The translations under genes and the position numbers were made by a program. The notes below the pieces were generated by a model. That model was not told the origin of the DNA, ran no database searches, and saw only the letters and a list, made by a program, of their open reading frames with translations. Shown here one piece after another: positions 28,371 to 40,780 of a DNA stretch of 64,000 nt; within the stretch, counting starts at the first letter, position 1, and the number at the start of each line of letters is the position of its first letter. Source of the DNA: Spartinivicinus poritis (GTDB lineage: Bacteria > Pseudomonadota > Gammaproteobacteria > Pseudomonadales > Zooshikellaceae); NCBI RefSeq assembly GCF_028858535.1, contig NZ_JAPMOU010000002.1, positions 283,292 to 347,291 of the forward strand. Direction: 5' to 3'.

Positions 28371-28586
28371 AATACAATAATGATCTTAATCCCAGCTAAT
28401 ATCAGAGATATCAATAATTAGCTGATTTTTAAATACTTTTAAAACAAGGTTGCAGTTTGTAAAACCCGTTATTTATAAGTTTGCAATAAATTTGTGAACC
28501 ATAAAAACTAATGGAGAGCCCTACAACTAGCTAATTGCCAGCTAAAACGTAATAATTAGGATTAACAAAAGCAGTAGTAGCAGATT

Positions 28587-29213
28587 ATGGCGGACCTTAT
28601 ATTACGTTATTGGCAGCAAATCCTTAAGTGGTTTAAAGTAAACCAACCCGTCTTTTTAGATGCTTTAAATGCTGGTGCCTCACTAAAACACATTGAGCAA
28701 CTGGAAGCTGAACTAGGTACTAGCCTGCCCAATGATCTGCAGGCGTTCCTGTTAGCTGTCAGTGGAGAGAAAACGGATAATTTTTTTCACCACCTATGTA
28801 CTTGTGGCATTTTACCTTTCCACGGTGACTTATTTTCTGTGCCTGAAATATTAAAGCAACGCCAGTACCATTTGGAGCACGACGTAGCACTTAATGGCAG
28901 TAAAGACTTTCAGAAAATGGCCGCGGTTTATCAGGCCCATTGCCCAGAAGTGAAACCTCTTAGCTATGACCCACTATGGATTCCCATTGGGGGCGATCCT
29001 GGTTTTAACATCGTTTTCGTTGACCTTAATCCAACCAGCCAAGGAACAGTTGGACAGGTTTTTGAGCATTGCTACGAAATTGCCCAGCGAGAACTATTAG
29101 CCTCTTCCCTTACCCATTACCTCAAGCAGTATGCCGAAGGCCTGAGTAAGGGACGGTTTTATGTGGAAGAAGATAACCATATGCTGGTTGTCTATGATGA
29201 TCACTCCATTTAA
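28587..29213 (+). CDS. SMI1/KNR4 (SUKH) family protein
   Basis: 208-aa cytoplasmic protein. The SUKH pattern is visible: SLKHIEQLEAELGTSLPNDL, then QAFLLAVSGEK, GILPFHGDLFSVPEI and PLWIPIGGDPGFNIVFVDLN with the usual conserved Trp-Ile-Pro-Ile-Gly, and ending KGRFYVEEDNHMLVVYDD. Bacterial SUKH proteins are often immunity proteins for contact-dependent or polymorphic toxins, but many are solitary. No toxin gene is adjacent here, so an immunity role is only a possibility. Confidence 0.72.
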   Translation: MADLILRYWQQILKWFKVNQPVFLDALNAGASLKHIEQLEAELGTSLPNDLQAFLLAVSGEKTDNFFHHLCTCGILPFHGDLFSVPEILKQRQYHLEHDVALNGSKDFQKMAAVYQAHCPEVKPLSYDPLWIPIGGDPGFNIVFVDLNPTSQGTVGQVFEHCYEIAQRELLASSLTHYLKQYAEGLSKGRFYVEEDNHMLVVYDDHSI

Positions 29214-29259
29214 AGCGATTACTAAATATACACTCTTAAAAATTGATTTTTTTAGGTGC

Positions 29260-29769
29260 TCATAATTCCTGAGCAGCTTCAGGCTGAGTATCCTGCCCTA
29301 GTGTAGCTTGGGTTTTCAGCTTGCTGAGAGAGTTGAAAAAATTATAGAAGTTTTCAGCTCCCATTCTTCGTGCAGTTGCCAGCTGGCCACCTTTCGTTGC
29401 AAACAGCACCTTATTATCTGCTGATGTCACAACAATCGAAGGAATGCCTTTTTTAACAGGATTACCGTATTCCTGCACAATATCCATATTGTTATCCCAA
29501 CGGCCAATATCCACTTTAACGGTTACAAAGTGAGTTTTAATCAACTCAGCGAGCTGTCCTCTACTGACTGCCTTATCCAGCGCAACACAATCAGGACACC
29601 AGTTAGCCCCAAACGCAATCAACAGCAGTTTACCTTGCTGCTTGGCTGCTAGCTGGGCTTGGGTTAACTGCTGCTTAGCATTGGCCTTTGGGTCATAGGG
29701 TAATTCTTTAGCCATTAATGAGTTGACTAGGCTCATAAAAAACAAGGATAAAATAAGTGAGCGGATCAT
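29260..29769 (-). CDS. secreted thioredoxin-family protein
   Basis: 169-aa periplasmic thioredoxin-fold protein. The signal peptide MIRSLILSLFFMSLVNSLMA is followed by a mature part with the redox motif FGANWCPDCVALDKAV (CPDC) and the cis-proline segment KGIPSIVVTS. It is likely a disulfide reductase or a DsbD-type partner; the substrate is unknown. The frame is open to 29796, but the ATG at 29769 has GGAGG 8 bp upstream and starts the signal peptide, so it is chosen. The upstream DUF6586-like gene runs in the same direction. Confidence 0.85.
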   Translation of the reverse strand: MIRSLILSLFFMSLVNSLMAKELPYDPKANAKQQLTQAQLAAKQQGKLLLIAFGANWCPDCVALDKAVSRGQLAELIKTHFVTVKVDIGRWDNNMDIVQEYGNPVKKGIPSIVVTSADNKVLFATKGGQLATARRMGAENFYNFFNSLSKLKTQATLGQDTQPEAAQEL

Positions 29770-29854
29770 AAACTGGGCCTCCATTTCCAATAACAATCAT
29801 TAAAGCAATATTGCGATACCATACAACACCTGTCGACATAACAAGTGCCCGTTG

Positions 29855-30379
29855 TCAATACTCGACTAACTGTTCTCGCCAATGTTGAATAAACTCAGCT
29901 AACGCCTGACAGCAGTTTGATAACATTTGAAAAGTGGACACTTCACTGGTAATAATCAGCGTCTGTTCACCTGCTAGCTGGTCTTGCTTGAGGGTTGTTG
30001 GCTGTAAGGCCTCTACTCGATCGTAGTATTCAGATAAGTGGCTTAGCCAGCTGTCATCCTCCTGCAATAGCAGATGTAAGCTATTTAACCCTGGTGCAGA
30101 CTGACGCTGCTCTGCACTTAATTCAGCAAACGACCAATGATGAACAGCTAGGGATAGCTGATACTCTGCCCCTAACTCATGACCAAACGCATTAACAGCG
30201 GTTACCAAATGCCAGGCAACCGCTTGCAGTAATCCTTCTTGATCGCCAGGTAGCGGATCAGACAGTTGCTGACATTGCCGCAACAAAGCAGCGGCAAAAT
30301 AAAGCTTTTGTTTCACCAGGGCTTGTAAGGCTTCTTTTGCAGGGGTAGCATTTTCAGCTACCCGCTCACTCCCTCTCAA
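29855..30379 (-). CDS. DUF6586-like protein encoded with topA
   Basis: 174-aa mostly helical cytoplasmic protein ([40 protein letters not shown]). Its start overlaps the topA stop by 4 bp (ATGA), so translation is coupled. A protein of this type next to topA is familiar from pseudomonads and is annotated there as DUF6586. No function is known. The family name is from memory of that neighbourhood and should be checked. Confidence 0.7.
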   Translation of the reverse strand: MRGSERVAENATPAKEALQALVKQKLYFAAALLRQCQQLSDPLPGDQEGLLQAVAWHLVTAVNAFGHELGAEYQLSLAVHHWSFAELSAEQRQSAPGLNSLHLLLQEDDSWLSHLSEYYDRVEALQPTTLKQDQLAGEQTLIITSEVSTFQMLSNCCQALAEFIQHWREQLVEY

Positions 30380-33039
30380 CTTGCCGCCTCTACTTTGGTT
30401 TTAGCCCGGCTTTTAGTCACTTGCTCTTCCCACTTTCCATCCTTATAAAAAGCACGCCACCCTGTCGCTTTGCCCTCTACCTCTGTCATCACATACTGCT
30501 CTTTAGTTTTGCGACTAAACCGCACAATAGTTGGATTACCCTCAGGATCTTGTTGCGGCGCATCCATCAAAAAATGGTATTTGGGGTCAATTTCATTTCG
30601 ATGAGGAATCAACTCACTCACCAGTGGTGCACGGGTTTCCCGGTTCTTAGGAAACTGACTCGCCGCTAAAAACAGCCCTGAAGCACCATCTCTTAAAATG
30701 TAAGTATCATCGACTTTTAGGCAACGCAACTCAGGCATAGGCACAGGTTCCATTTTAGGGGGTGCCGGTTCGCCACTTTTCAGCAGTTTACGAGTATTAC
30801 TACAAGCATCATTAGTGCAGTCAAAATACTTACCAAACCGCCCTGTTTTTAGCTGCATCTCTGCACTACACTTGTCGCACTCCAACACAGGCCCTTCATA
30901 ACCCTTCAACTTAAACTGCCCTAGTTCTATTTCATAGCCAGAACAATCTGGGTTATTACCACAAATGTGTAGTTTGCGCTTCTCATCTATCAAGTAAGAG
31001 TCCATGGCAGTACCACACTTTTCACAGCGATGCTTAGCTCGAAGTGCTTTAGCCTCTCCCTCATCATCATCAGCATGGATAACTTCATCACCTGGCACTA
31101 GATTAATAGTGGTTTTACAGCGCTCTTTAGGGGGTAGAGCATAACCTGAGCAACCCAAAAACACCCCCGTACTGGCGGTACGCACTTGCATTTTGCGTTC
31201 ACAAGTAGGGCAATCAATGTCTGTCATGGTAGGCTCATTCGCTCTCATCCCTCCAGTACTGGAGTCAGACTCTGCTCGCGCTAGCTTTTTACTGAAGTCC
31301 GCATAAAACTTATCCAGTAGCTTATGCCATTCCAGCTCACCCTCAGCAATATGGTCCAGATCTCCTTCCATATTGGCAGTAAAACTATAATCCATGAGGT
31401 CGTGAAAACTTTCCACCAACCGCTCAGTCACAATGTCGCCCATTTTTTCGGCGTAAAAACGGCGTCCTTCCAGCTTGACATAGCCTCGGTCTTGGATCGT
31501 TGAAATAATGGATGCATAGGTAGAGGGTCTACCAATCCCCCGCTTTTCGAGCTCTTTTACTAATGCCGCTTCAGTAAATCGAGCCGGTGGTTTGGTATAG
31601 TGTTGGCTGGGGTCCAGCTTAAGTAAGTCCAAAATCTCATTGACATTGATGATGGGTAAAGTGGCTTCCTCACCCTTCTTGCCAACTGGGGGAAGTACTT
31701 TGGTAAAGCCATCAAACTTCAATACTCGGCCACGAGTTCTCAACTCAAAGTCAGCCGCTGCCACCACCACACTGGTACTTAGGTACTCAGCAGGCGGCAT
31801 CTGGCAAGCGACAAACTGTCGCCAAATTAGCTCATATAACCGTTCAGCATCGCGCTCCAGCCCTTTAATTGAGCCCGCTTTAGCATTGACATCAGATGGT
31901 CTGATTGCTTCGTGGGCCTCTTGTGCACCCTCTTTACTGCTATAGGAGGTAGCTTTTTCTGGCAAATAGGCTTTCCCATAGGTATCAGCGATGAAGTCTC
32001 GGCAAGCCGCAACAGCATCTGCGCTTAAGTTGGTGCTATCTGTACGCATATATGTGATATAGCCAGCTTCATAAAGCCGCTGAGCCATGGTCATGGTTTT
32101 CTTAACACTAAACCCCAGCCGGGTACTCGCTGCCTGCTGTAAGGTAGAAGTGATAAAAGGCGCATTAGGCTTGGTACTGGTTGGCTTAGTATCAACGTTA
32201 GCAACCTGATACGTTGCCTGGCTTAATACCGCCAGCGCCTGGTCTGCCTGCGCTTTATTGGTAGGTCGAAAGCTTTTGCCTGCCTGCTTGGTAACTTGGA
32301 AGCGAACCGCCTCTTGGCGCGGTGTATTTAAGTCTGCATGAATTTCCCAAAACTCTTCTGGAACAAACTGGCGAATTTCATTCTCACGTTCAACAATCAG
32401 TCGCACAGCGACTGATTGTACGCGACCGGCTGACAAGCCTCTGGCAATTTTGCTCCACAGCAAAGGTGACACCATATAGCCCACTACCCGATCCAAAAAG
32501 CGACGAGCTTGCTGGGCCTGGACCCGACTCATATTAAGCTGGCCAGGGTGCTCAAATGCCTCTTTGATAGCATTTTTGGTGATTTCATTAAACACAACCC
32601 GTCGGTAGCGCTCGTTGTCCCCACCTATCGCTTCGCGCAAATGCCAGGCAATGGCCTCCCCCTCTCGGTCAAGGTCCGTTGCTAGGAAGATTTTGTCAGC
32701 ATTTTTCGCTAACCGTTTCAGCTCATCAACGACTTTTTCCTTGCCAGGCAATATTTCATAATTAGCCTGCCAATTATTTTCTGGGTCAACCCCCATTCGC
32801 GCAACCAGTTGCTCACGAGCCTTGCGCTTTTTATAAACTGCCTTCTGTTCAGGTGACAGCTTACGGGTTTCTGCCGCTGCTTTTGCTCGCGCTTTCGCAT
32901 CAACCGGCTTCTTGCTTCCGCTAGTAGGAAGATCTCGAATATGCCCAACAGATGACTTAACAATGAAGTCACTACCCAAATACTTGTTAATCGTTTTGGC
33001 TTTTGCTGGTGACTCAACAATGACTAGTGATTTACCCAT
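30376..33039 (-). CDS. topA: DNA topoisomerase I
   Basis: Type IA topoisomerase that relaxes negative supercoils (887 aa, normal length). The N-terminal Toprim domain opens [20 protein letters not shown]. The active-site Tyr is Y330 in [10 protein letters not shown]. At the C-terminus three zinc-ribbon units are intact: [36 protein letters not shown] and [18 protein letters not shown]. An extension without cysteines follows, ending rich in Lys/Arg. Its stop overlaps the DUF6586-like gene. Confidence 0.97.
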   Translation of the reverse strand: MGKSLVIVESPAKAKTINKYLGSDFIVKSSVGHIRDLPTSGSKKPVDAKARAKAAAETRKLSPEQKAVYKKRKAREQLVARMGVDPENNWQANYEILPGKEKVVDELKRLAKNADKIFLATDLDREGEAIAWHLREAIGGDNERYRRVVFNEITKNAIKEAFEHPGQLNMSRVQAQQARRFLDRVVGYMVSPLLWSKIARGLSAGRVQSVAVRLIVERENEIRQFVPEEFWEIHADLNTPRQEAVRFQVTKQAGKSFRPTNKAQADQALAVLSQATYQVANVDTKPTSTKPNAPFITSTLQQAASTRLGFSVKKTMTMAQRLYEAGYITYMRTDSTNLSADAVAACRDFIADTYGKAYLPEKATSYSSKEGAQEAHEAIRPSDVNAKAGSIKGLERDAERLYELIWRQFVACQMPPAEYLSTSVVVAAADFELRTRGRVLKFDGFTKVLPPVGKKGEEATLPIINVNEILDLLKLDPSQHYTKPPARFTEAALVKELEKRGIGRPSTYASIISTIQDRGYVKLEGRRFYAEKMGDIVTERLVESFHDLMDYSFTANMEGDLDHIAEGELEWHKLLDKFYADFSKKLARAESDSSTGGMRANEPTMTDIDCPTCERKMQVRTASTGVFLGCSGYALPPKERCKTTINLVPGDEVIHADDDEGEAKALRAKHRCEKCGTAMDSYLIDEKRKLHICGNNPDCSGYEIELGQFKLKGYEGPVLECDKCSAEMQLKTGRFGKYFDCTNDACSNTRKLLKSGEPAPPKMEPVPMPELRCLKVDDTYILRDGASGLFLAASQFPKNRETRAPLVSELIPHRNEIDPKYHFLMDAPQQDPEGNPTIVRFSRKTKEQYVMTEVEGKATGWRAFYKDGKWEEQVTKSRAKTKVEAAS

Positions 33040-33204
33040 GGTGACCTGTTATATCCAAAACGTACAAAACTTATCCATAAAAGATAATTCAATTACAAAA
33101 ATTTGCGCCTTTATAAGACGTATTCTGTCTTTCTGCAAGTAAATTAGACTTAAAGACAATTGCAGTGTGTTGCCAGTAACAATAATCTCAACATAGCAGC
33201 TATC

Positions 33205-33426
33205 TTATTTATCGCCTAAATATTCAAACCGGGGAATTTGTTCGCCATCCACCATCACCGACGAAAAAAACAGTGCCAATGGTCTTACCCATAGGCCTTG
33301 TTTACCATATAGTGCTTTATACAACACCATCTTTTCTTCTGTTTCACTATGAGTTACTACCCCAATCACCTCATAGTACTGGCCCTTAAAGTGCCGATAA
33401 CGACCAGCTTTTACTTCTGTTTTCAC
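33205..33426 (-). CDS. DUF1653 domain protein
   Basis: 73-aa single-domain protein: KAGRYRHFKGQYYEVIGVV, ALYGKQGLWVRPLALFF, then IPRFEYLGDK. This is the compact DUF1653 fold, and the conserved YRHFKG and WVRP motifs are present. The start is GTG at 33426 with AGAGG just upstream. Function is unknown. It lies downstream of the fadBA terminator and upstream of topA. Confidence 0.85.
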   Translation of the reverse strand: MKTEVKAGRYRHFKGQYYEVIGVVTHSETEEKMVLYKALYGKQGLWVRPLALFFSSVMVDGEQIPRFEYLGDK

Positions 33427-33444
33427 AGCCTCTAATCTACCCCA

Positions 33445-33474
33445 TTAAAAAAGCCGGAGTATAACTCCGGCTTT
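33445..33474 (-). terminator. intrinsic terminator of the fadBA operon
   Basis: A perfect 11-bp GC-rich stem (AAAGCCGGAGT at 33450-33460 with ACTCCGGCTTT at 33464-33474) and a 3-nt loop is followed, in the leftward direction, by a T run. It lies 110 bp beyond the fadA stop. Confidence 0.85.
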
Positions 33475-33584
33475 GCAGAACAAGGTACCACTGTTTAAAC
33501 ACATACGTTATGATTAACAGTCGTTTTTTCGTCAACAGCAATATTATAGTCAACAGTTATCGTTTGTTAAAAATAACTATGCTG

Positions 33585-34772
<1,188 letters not shown>

Positions 34773-34865
34773 TCATCTATATTGAGTGCTCCGCATAAGA
34801 CCATAATTCTCAACTTTGCTTGCGGTGCACTCATTGGTAACTGTTAAAAATAGTGCTTAAAGGGT

Positions 34866-37016
34866 TTACTCAGTAAAAAAACGAGCACCTGACTTAGCCA
34901 TTTCAATTAGTTTGGCTGTAGGCTTATACAGTGGCCCAAGCTCAGCAAACTTTTCCGTCAGTGCCACAAATTCTGCCACACCCATATCATCAATATATTT
35001 CAACGCACCACCCCGGAATGGTGGGAAGCCAATGCCATACACCAGCCCCATATCCGCTTCAGCCGGGCTTTCCACAATACCGTCTTCCAAGCAGCGAACG
35101 GTTTCCAGGCACAGCGGGATCATCATTCGAGCAATAATATCTTCCTCACTAAACGCTTGGCTGGCTTGGCAAACGGGTTTAATCATGTCGTATACCGCTT
35201 CATCCAGCACTTTTTTCGGCTTGCCTTTTTTGTCCTGCTTATATTGATAAAACCCAGCATTGGTCTTCTGTCCATAGCGTTTGGCTTCATACAATACATC
35301 CAATGCCGTTTTGAATTCCCGCTTCATTCGGTCAGGGAAGCCTTCAGCCATCACCCCTTCAGCATGTAAACCAGTATCAAGGCCTACGACGTCCATTAAA
35401 TAGGCAGGCCCCATTGGCCAGCCAAACCGCTCCATCACTTTATCCACTTGAGCAAAGTCAGCCCCATCACGCAATAACATGGAAAAAGCACCAAAGTAGG
35501 GAAATAAAATCCGGTTGACTAAAAAGCCAGGGCAGTCATTGACAACAATAGGTGTTTTGCCAATTGCCTTAGCATACGCCACTACCGTAGCAACGGTTTC
35601 TTCACTGGTCTGCTCACCTTTAATCACTTCAACCAATGGCATCATATGTACGGGATTAAAAAAGTGCATCCCGCAGAATTTTTCGGGCCTTTTTACTGCT
35701 TCTGCCAGTTTATTAATGGAGATAGTTGAGGTATTAGTTGTAAGTACAGCTTCAGGTTTGATTTGCCCTTCCACCTCAGCCAGCACTTTCTTTTTCACAT
35801 CAATATTTTCAACCACTGCCTCAACAACGACATCAACTGTCTTAAAATCACCATACGACAGCGTGGGTATAATCCGATTAAGCACCTCAGCCATCGCCGC
35901 AGGTTCCATTCGTTTTCTATCAACCCGTTTTATTAGTAGCTTGGCCGCTTCATTTAAACCAAGATCAATCCCCTCCTGGTTAATATCTTTCATTAAAATA
36001 GGTACATTTTTATAGGCAGACTGGTAGGCAATACCGCCTCCCATAATACCCGCCCCTAATACCGCCGCTTTATTGGCAGATAAAGCAATCTCTTCATAAT
36101 GCTTGGCTTTTTTCTTCAGTAATTGATCTTTAAGAAACAGCCCAATCAAATTCTCAGCCACTGGTGTTTTCGCCATTTTCACAAAGCCTTTTGCTTCTAT
36201 TTTAAGGGCATCATCCCGGCCTTTAGTGGCGGCTTTTTGAATAGTTTTAATTGCTTCAACAGGTGCTGGATAGTGTGGCCCCGCTTGTGAGGCCACATAG
36301 CCTTTAGCTGTTTCAAACACCATCATACTTTCGATATTATTTAGCTTTAGCTTTTCCAGTTTTGGCTGACGTCGCGTTTGATAATCAAGTTCACCTGCAG
36401 CTGCTCGTTTTGCCAAGGTAATTGCTGCTGCTTTCAGCTCATCCAGGGGCACTACCACATCAACTGCCTTGGTTTTTAAGGCAGCTTCCGCTTTATGTTC
36501 TTTACCCGCACAAATCCACTCAATAGCATTATCTGCGCCAATAATTCGGGGTAGCCGTACAGTGCCGCCAAATCCAGGATAGATCCCTAGCTTGACTTCA
36601 GGTAAGCCAACTTTTGCAGTCTCTGCCATGACGCGATAGTCAGCAGCCAGACACATTTCAAAGCCACCCCCGAGGGCTATACCATTAATGGCGACTACCG
36701 TTGGCATAGGTAAATCTTCAAAATCACTAAAAATTTGATTAACTTGTAAGTTGGCAGCGATTAACTCATCTTCAGGTAACGTAAAATTAGCCAGAAACTC
36801 ACCAATATCGGCACCGACAATAAATACATCTTTGCCACTGGTAACGATCAGGCCTTTAATTTGATCATTCCCCCGAATAGCGTCAACAGCCTCACGTAGT
36901 TCTTCTAAAGTGGCCCGATTGAACTTGTTTACAGACTCACCCTGCAAGTTAAATTGCAGCTCAGCGATACCTTCTTCAAGCGGTTTAACCGTTATGGCCT
37001 GACCTTCGTAAATCAT
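34866..37016 (-). CDS. fadB: fatty-acid oxidation complex alpha subunit (enoyl-CoA hydratase / 3-hydroxyacyl-CoA dehydrogenase)
   Basis: 716-aa bifunctional enzyme. The N-terminal crotonase domain contains [20 protein letters not shown], and the Rossmann NAD site is near residue 320 ([18 protein letters not shown]). The dehydrogenase motif [16 protein letters not shown] is present, as are the two C-terminal dehydrogenase domains ([14 protein letters not shown]). The ATG at 37016 is used because GGAGA lies 8-9 bp upstream; the TTG before it is not needed. It is the first gene of fadBA. Confidence 0.97.
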   Translation of the reverse strand: MIYEGQAITVKPLEEGIAELQFNLQGESVNKFNRATLEELREAVDAIRGNDQIKGLIVTSGKDVFIVGADIGEFLANFTLPEDELIAANLQVNQIFSDFEDLPMPTVVAINGIALGGGFEMCLAADYRVMAETAKVGLPEVKLGIYPGFGGTVRLPRIIGADNAIEWICAGKEHKAEAALKTKAVDVVVPLDELKAAAITLAKRAAAGELDYQTRRQPKLEKLKLNNIESMMVFETAKGYVASQAGPHYPAPVEAIKTIQKAATKGRDDALKIEAKGFVKMAKTPVAENLIGLFLKDQLLKKKAKHYEEIALSANKAAVLGAGIMGGGIAYQSAYKNVPILMKDINQEGIDLGLNEAAKLLIKRVDRKRMEPAAMAEVLNRIIPTLSYGDFKTVDVVVEAVVENIDVKKKVLAEVEGQIKPEAVLTTNTSTISINKLAEAVKRPEKFCGMHFFNPVHMMPLVEVIKGEQTSEETVATVVAYAKAIGKTPIVVNDCPGFLVNRILFPYFGAFSMLLRDGADFAQVDKVMERFGWPMGPAYLMDVVGLDTGLHAEGVMAEGFPDRMKREFKTALDVLYEAKRYGQKTNAGFYQYKQDKKGKPKKVLDEAVYDMIKPVCQASQAFSEEDIIARMMIPLCLETVRCLEDGIVESPAEADMGLVYGIGFPPFRGGALKYIDDMGVAEFVALTEKFAELGPLYKPTAKLIEMAKSGARFFTE

Positions 37017-37436
37017 CAAATGATCTCCACGTTTTTTATTTTGCTTCGCTAATGGTACTGATTGTTGGTTACAACTCGCTGCCGTACATTAACCTGCCAG
37101 CTCGAGCTATCCCCTTGAGCATTCTGCTAAGCAGTATAAACCCCACCTGTCTTGTAGCACATTTATTGTAGACCGGTTATGCCTACTTCAAGAGATAGAC
37201 AACAAATGTAGCGTTTTTCGTCAAGCAAGTATTTATTGGCTATTTCAAAGGAGATTCCAGCCATTACCACTTTCAAATAATGACTGCTATGGATAAACCA
37301 GCCACTTTATCATCATTAGCGATACAAATTATTCATACGTTTGTTTGATTCAAGATACAAACATGGGGAATTTTTTTGCTTTTGTCAATAAAACTTACGT
37401 GGTCTTCACCTGCAATAAGTGTAAAGTGATGGTTTG
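37017..37436. other. 420-bp intergenic region upstream of fadB
   Basis: No gene is seen. An inverted GTTTG..CAAAC pair at about 37339-37363 resembles half-sites of fatty-acid regulators (PsrA/FadR type), but its spacing does not fit the known consensus, so no operator is called. Confidence 0.4.
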
Positions 37437-37922
37437 TTAGCCTACCACCATGAGCTGATCAGTGAGAGATACTAGCTGCCGTTTAATTTGTTCGATATCC
37501 GTTTCTTCACCCCGTTCCTGCCATATAGCAGTAATACAAGGGCCACCTACCATTACAGCTCTCACATCGTCAGGCAAGGCATTCAAGGTAGCAAGCAGAT
37601 GCTCTTCAGCAACTGGTTGCTGACTGCCTCGGTTGTCCTGCCACCAATGGGTTGATTCAGACTCACTGCGAAAAAAGCGTATTGAGGTAAGTGGTTTACT
37701 GTCATGAAAAGTTAATCGATAACCAATACAGTACGCTTGGCTAGCGACTTTATTTGTAAGAGCGGGCGGAATCTCAGGTTTAACAAACTGCACCGACATG
37801 CCCTGACTGATTGCTGCTTGACGGAACCGCATCCGTTTGCGCTCATGGGGAGCAGGCAATACCCAGAAAACCGAGCCTAAACTAGCAACTATGACTATAA
37901 CAATAATGAGAGTGGTCATCAT
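37437..37922 (-). CDS. membrane-anchored protein of unknown function
   Basis: 161-aa protein with one N-terminal membrane helix (MMTTLIIVIVIVASLGSVFW) and a cytoplasmic alpha/beta domain (SVQFVKPEIPPALTNKV, YCIGYRLTFHD, HLLATLNALPDDVRAVMVGG). It lies between fadB and the universal stress gene, a position held by a similar unknown protein in pseudomonads. AAGGA lies close upstream; the second ATG (37919) is slightly better spaced. I do not know a function. Confidence 0.65.
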   Translation of the reverse strand: MMTTLIIVIVIVASLGSVFWVLPAPHERKRMRFRQAAISQGMSVQFVKPEIPPALTNKVASQAYCIGYRLTFHDSKPLTSIRFFRSESESTHWWQDNRGSQQPVAEEHLLATLNALPDDVRAVMVGGPCITAIWQERGEETDIEQIKRQLVSLTDQLMVVG

Positions 37923-38077
37923 CGTCCTTATTTTGGATTAAGATTATAAAGTCTGTTGATCACAGCAGACCTACTGTTGACCAAATCGTCGCCAGGAGCA
38001 GCGACATTATAGAGGGTGTTTCAAGCAAGTGACTTATGTCCTGTTTTACAACGCCCTTGATCAGCGGAGTCACCTCT

Positions 38078-38515
38078 ATGAGCCCATATCACCATATTTT
38101 GGTAGCCGTTGACCTGACTGAAGAAGCCAATACTGTCTTAGCACGCGCCAAAGACATTGCTGCCGATAACCAAGCCAGACTTACCATGGTCCATGTAATA
38201 GAGCCGTTAAGTGTGGCCTATGGCAGTGATATCCCACTAGATTTAACCACCTTACAACAAGAGATCACGGACCAGGCTCACCACCGAATTTCTGAGCTAG
38301 CTGCCAGAATTGATCTAGACAACCAGGACCAGGTAGTTGTCTATGGGCGCCCAGAAAAAGAAATCCACCGCCTTGCTGAAGAAAATGGGGTGGATCTCAT
38401 TGTGGTGGGAAGTCATGGCCGCCACGGCCTAGCACTGATTCTCGGTTCTACTTCCACCGGCATTTTACATGGTGCCAAGTGCGATGTGCTGGCTGTGCGT
38501 GTTGGCAACAAATAA
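38078..38515 (+). CDS. universal stress protein (UspA family)
   Basis: 145-aa single Usp domain. It starts MSPYHHILVAVDLTEEANTV and carries the ATP-binding signature GSHGRHGLALILGSTSTGIL near the C-terminus (G-2X-G-9X-G-S/T). The frame is open from 38036, but ATG 38078 has GGAG 8 bp upstream and gives the family start. It converges with uup, with only 2 bp between stops. Confidence 0.92.
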   Translation: MSPYHHILVAVDLTEEANTVLARAKDIAADNQARLTMVHVIEPLSVAYGSDIPLDLTTLQQEITDQAHHRISELAARIDLDNQDQVVVYGRPEKEIHRLAEENGVDLIVVGSHGRHGLALILGSTSTGILHGAKCDVLAVRVGNK

Positions 38516-38517
38516 AG

Positions 38518-40434
38518 TTATTGCATGGCTTCTAATTCAGCCCAGCGCTCCAGCTTGGCTTCTAACAACTGTTCCAGCTCAGTTAACCGACTAAGTACCG
38601 GCTGCACTTGATCATGGGGTTGCTGATAAAAGTCAGGTTGATTGGTTTGCTCAGTCAACGTTTGCTGCTCAGCTTCTAATACATCAATCTCGGTTGGCAA
38701 GGCATCCAGCTCACGCTGCAAATTATAACTAAGCTTCTTTTTCGTGGAAGTGGGTTTGATTGGAGTCTCCTTAGATGAAGAAGTCGTTATATTACTGGCT
38801 GACGAGGCTGACTTGCGCTCAGTCGCTGCTTCAACCAGGGCACTAAAGTTGCCCCCTTGACGCAGCCAATCTTGATAGCCACCCACATACTCACTCACGA
38901 CGCCATTCCCCTCAAACACTAAGGTGCTGGTTACAACATTATCGATAAATGTTCGGTCATGGCTAACCAGCAGCAAAGTGCCAGTAAAGTTAATCAGCAG
39001 TTCTTCAAGTAGCTCCAGAGTTTCCACATCCAAGTCATTGGTTGGTTCGTCAAGTACCAGTACATTGGCAGGTTTACTAAATAGTCGAGCCAGTAGCAGA
39101 CGGTTCCGCTCACCACCCGACAACGCCTTCACTGGGGTACGACAGCGCTCAGGCGTAAATAGAAAATCTCCCAGATAACCAATCACATGTTTCTGTTGAC
39201 CACCGATTTCGATGGTTTCACGGCCATCAGCAATATTATCGATAACGGACTTTTCCAAATCCAACTGGTCACGCAACTGGTCAAAGTAGGCGACTTCAAG
39301 CTTGGTACCCACTTTTATTAAGCCTTGCTGGGGGGCTTCTTGTTCCAGTAGCAGCTTTAACAAAGTGCTTTTACCAACCCCATTAGGACCAATCAAACCT
39401 ATTTTGTCGCCCCGAAGCAATCGAAGGGAAAAGTCCTTGATCAATGGTTTATCCGTATAGCCATGGGTAATATCCTTCGCTTCTAGCACCAGCTTGCCAG
39501 AGGTTTCACCACTGTCTACCTGAATCTTGGCTTTACCCTGCACATTGCGACGCTGAGCCCGCTCTTCACGCAATGCCTTCAACGCCCGTACCCGGCCTTC
39601 ATTGCGGGTACGTCGGGCTTTAATACCCTGCCGTATCCAAGCTTCTTCCTGAGCCAGTTTTTTATCAAACTCAGCTTGTTGTCTGGCTTCCACCTCTAGC
39701 AGGTGGGCTTTATGGTCAAGAAAGCTTTGATAGTCACCTTGCCAATAAGTCAACTGACCACGATCCAGCTCAACGATGCGCGTTGCCAGACTTTGTAAAA
39801 ATGAACGATCGTGGGTAATAAATAACACAGCCCCACGAAACTGTTTCAGTTGCTGCTCCAGCCACTCAATGGTGAGGATATCTAAGTGGTTAGTCGGCTC
39901 ATCCAATAACAAAATATCCGGCTCACTGACCAGCGCTTGTCCTAAAATGACCCTGCGTCGCCAGCCTCCTGATAATTCGGCCATTTTTTTATCGGCAGGT
40001 AAATCCAGCCGCTTGATTACCTGCTCTACTCGCTGGTGTAATTGCCAGCCATGCTTAGCCTCAATGGCCTCCTGTACTTGTTCCAGCCGCTTCAGGTCCA
40101 GCGACTCACCGGTTTGCATGGATAACTGGTGATACTCTGTCAGCAAATCACCGACCTCAGCCAAGCCTGCAGCAACGACTTCAAACACAGTCAGTTGATC
40201 CGCATCCGGCAGTGCTTGCGCAACAAAGCCAATATTAACCCCAGGTTGATACCAGGCTTCACCACTATCAGGGGGTGTCTCACCCGCTACGATTTTGAGT
40301 AAACTGGACTTACCCGCCCCATTACGGCCGATCACACACACCCGCTCACCGGCATCCAGCTGTAAGCTGGCATTCTCTAATAAAGGCATTGCCCCATAAG
40401 CCAGGGAAATTTCTGATAATCGAATTAATGGCAT
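38518..40434 (-). CDS. uup: ABC-F family ATPase Uup
   Basis: 638-aa soluble ABC-F protein with two nucleotide-binding domains. Domain 1 has GRNGAGKSSLLKI, LSGGWRRRV and LLLDEPTNHLDI; domain 2 has GPNGVGKSTLLKL, LSGGERNRL and LVLDEPTNDLDV. The C-terminal coiled coil (ELDALPTEIDVLEAEQQTL .. LERWAELEAMQ) is the mark of Uup, which binds branched DNA and is linked to precise transposon excision and ribosome work. The ATG at 40434 is preferred over a TTG at 40440. Confidence 0.93.
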   Translation of the reverse strand: MPLIRLSEISLAYGAMPLLENASLQLDAGERVCVIGRNGAGKSSLLKIVAGETPPDSGEAWYQPGVNIGFVAQALPDADQLTVFEVVAAGLAEVGDLLTEYHQLSMQTGESLDLKRLEQVQEAIEAKHGWQLHQRVEQVIKRLDLPADKKMAELSGGWRRRVILGQALVSEPDILLLDEPTNHLDILTIEWLEQQLKQFRGAVLFITHDRSFLQSLATRIVELDRGQLTYWQGDYQSFLDHKAHLLEVEARQQAEFDKKLAQEEAWIRQGIKARRTRNEGRVRALKALREERAQRRNVQGKAKIQVDSGETSGKLVLEAKDITHGYTDKPLIKDFSLRLLRGDKIGLIGPNGVGKSTLLKLLLEQEAPQQGLIKVGTKLEVAYFDQLRDQLDLEKSVIDNIADGRETIEIGGQQKHVIGYLGDFLFTPERCRTPVKALSGGERNRLLLARLFSKPANVLVLDEPTNDLDVETLELLEELLINFTGTLLLVSHDRTFIDNVVTSTLVFEGNGVVSEYVGGYQDWLRQGGNFSALVEAATERKSASSASNITTSSSKETPIKPTSTKKKLSYNLQRELDALPTEIDVLEAEQQTLTEQTNQPDFYQQPHDQVQPVLSRLTELEQLLEAKLERWAELEAMQ

Positions 40435-40780
40435 AACCAACCAAAATTAATTGAGAAAAAGTAGCGGGCTATCATAATGTGTTAAGTACAAAGAGAAAAC
40501 CTATGCTAACGATAGGAAATAAAACACAACCACATTAAAAGCGAACAATTGTTAATAAATAATCAGATTATGTGAAACGCGTAATTGTAATCTGACTACC
40601 AGTGTAGTCCTCTATATTTACATGAGACACGTCTATGCTTCACTTATATTAATAACGATGTTTGGAACTGTTCAGCAGCAACACTTATCAATAACTATTA
40701 TCACTTATATCGAAGCAATGACAGATTAAAGCAACAACACATTGACCCAGAAGTTCAGACAATAATGAGTAATTGGTTAA
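40435..40780. other. 346-bp divergent promoter region between uup and slt
   Basis: AT-rich, no gene seen. It must contain promoters for both flanking genes. No specific operator is recognised. Confidence 0.5.

Noticed and set aside
37339..37363. PsrA/FadR operator upstream of fadB
   Set aside because: The half-sites are too far apart for the known consensus and lie about 320 bp from the gene.
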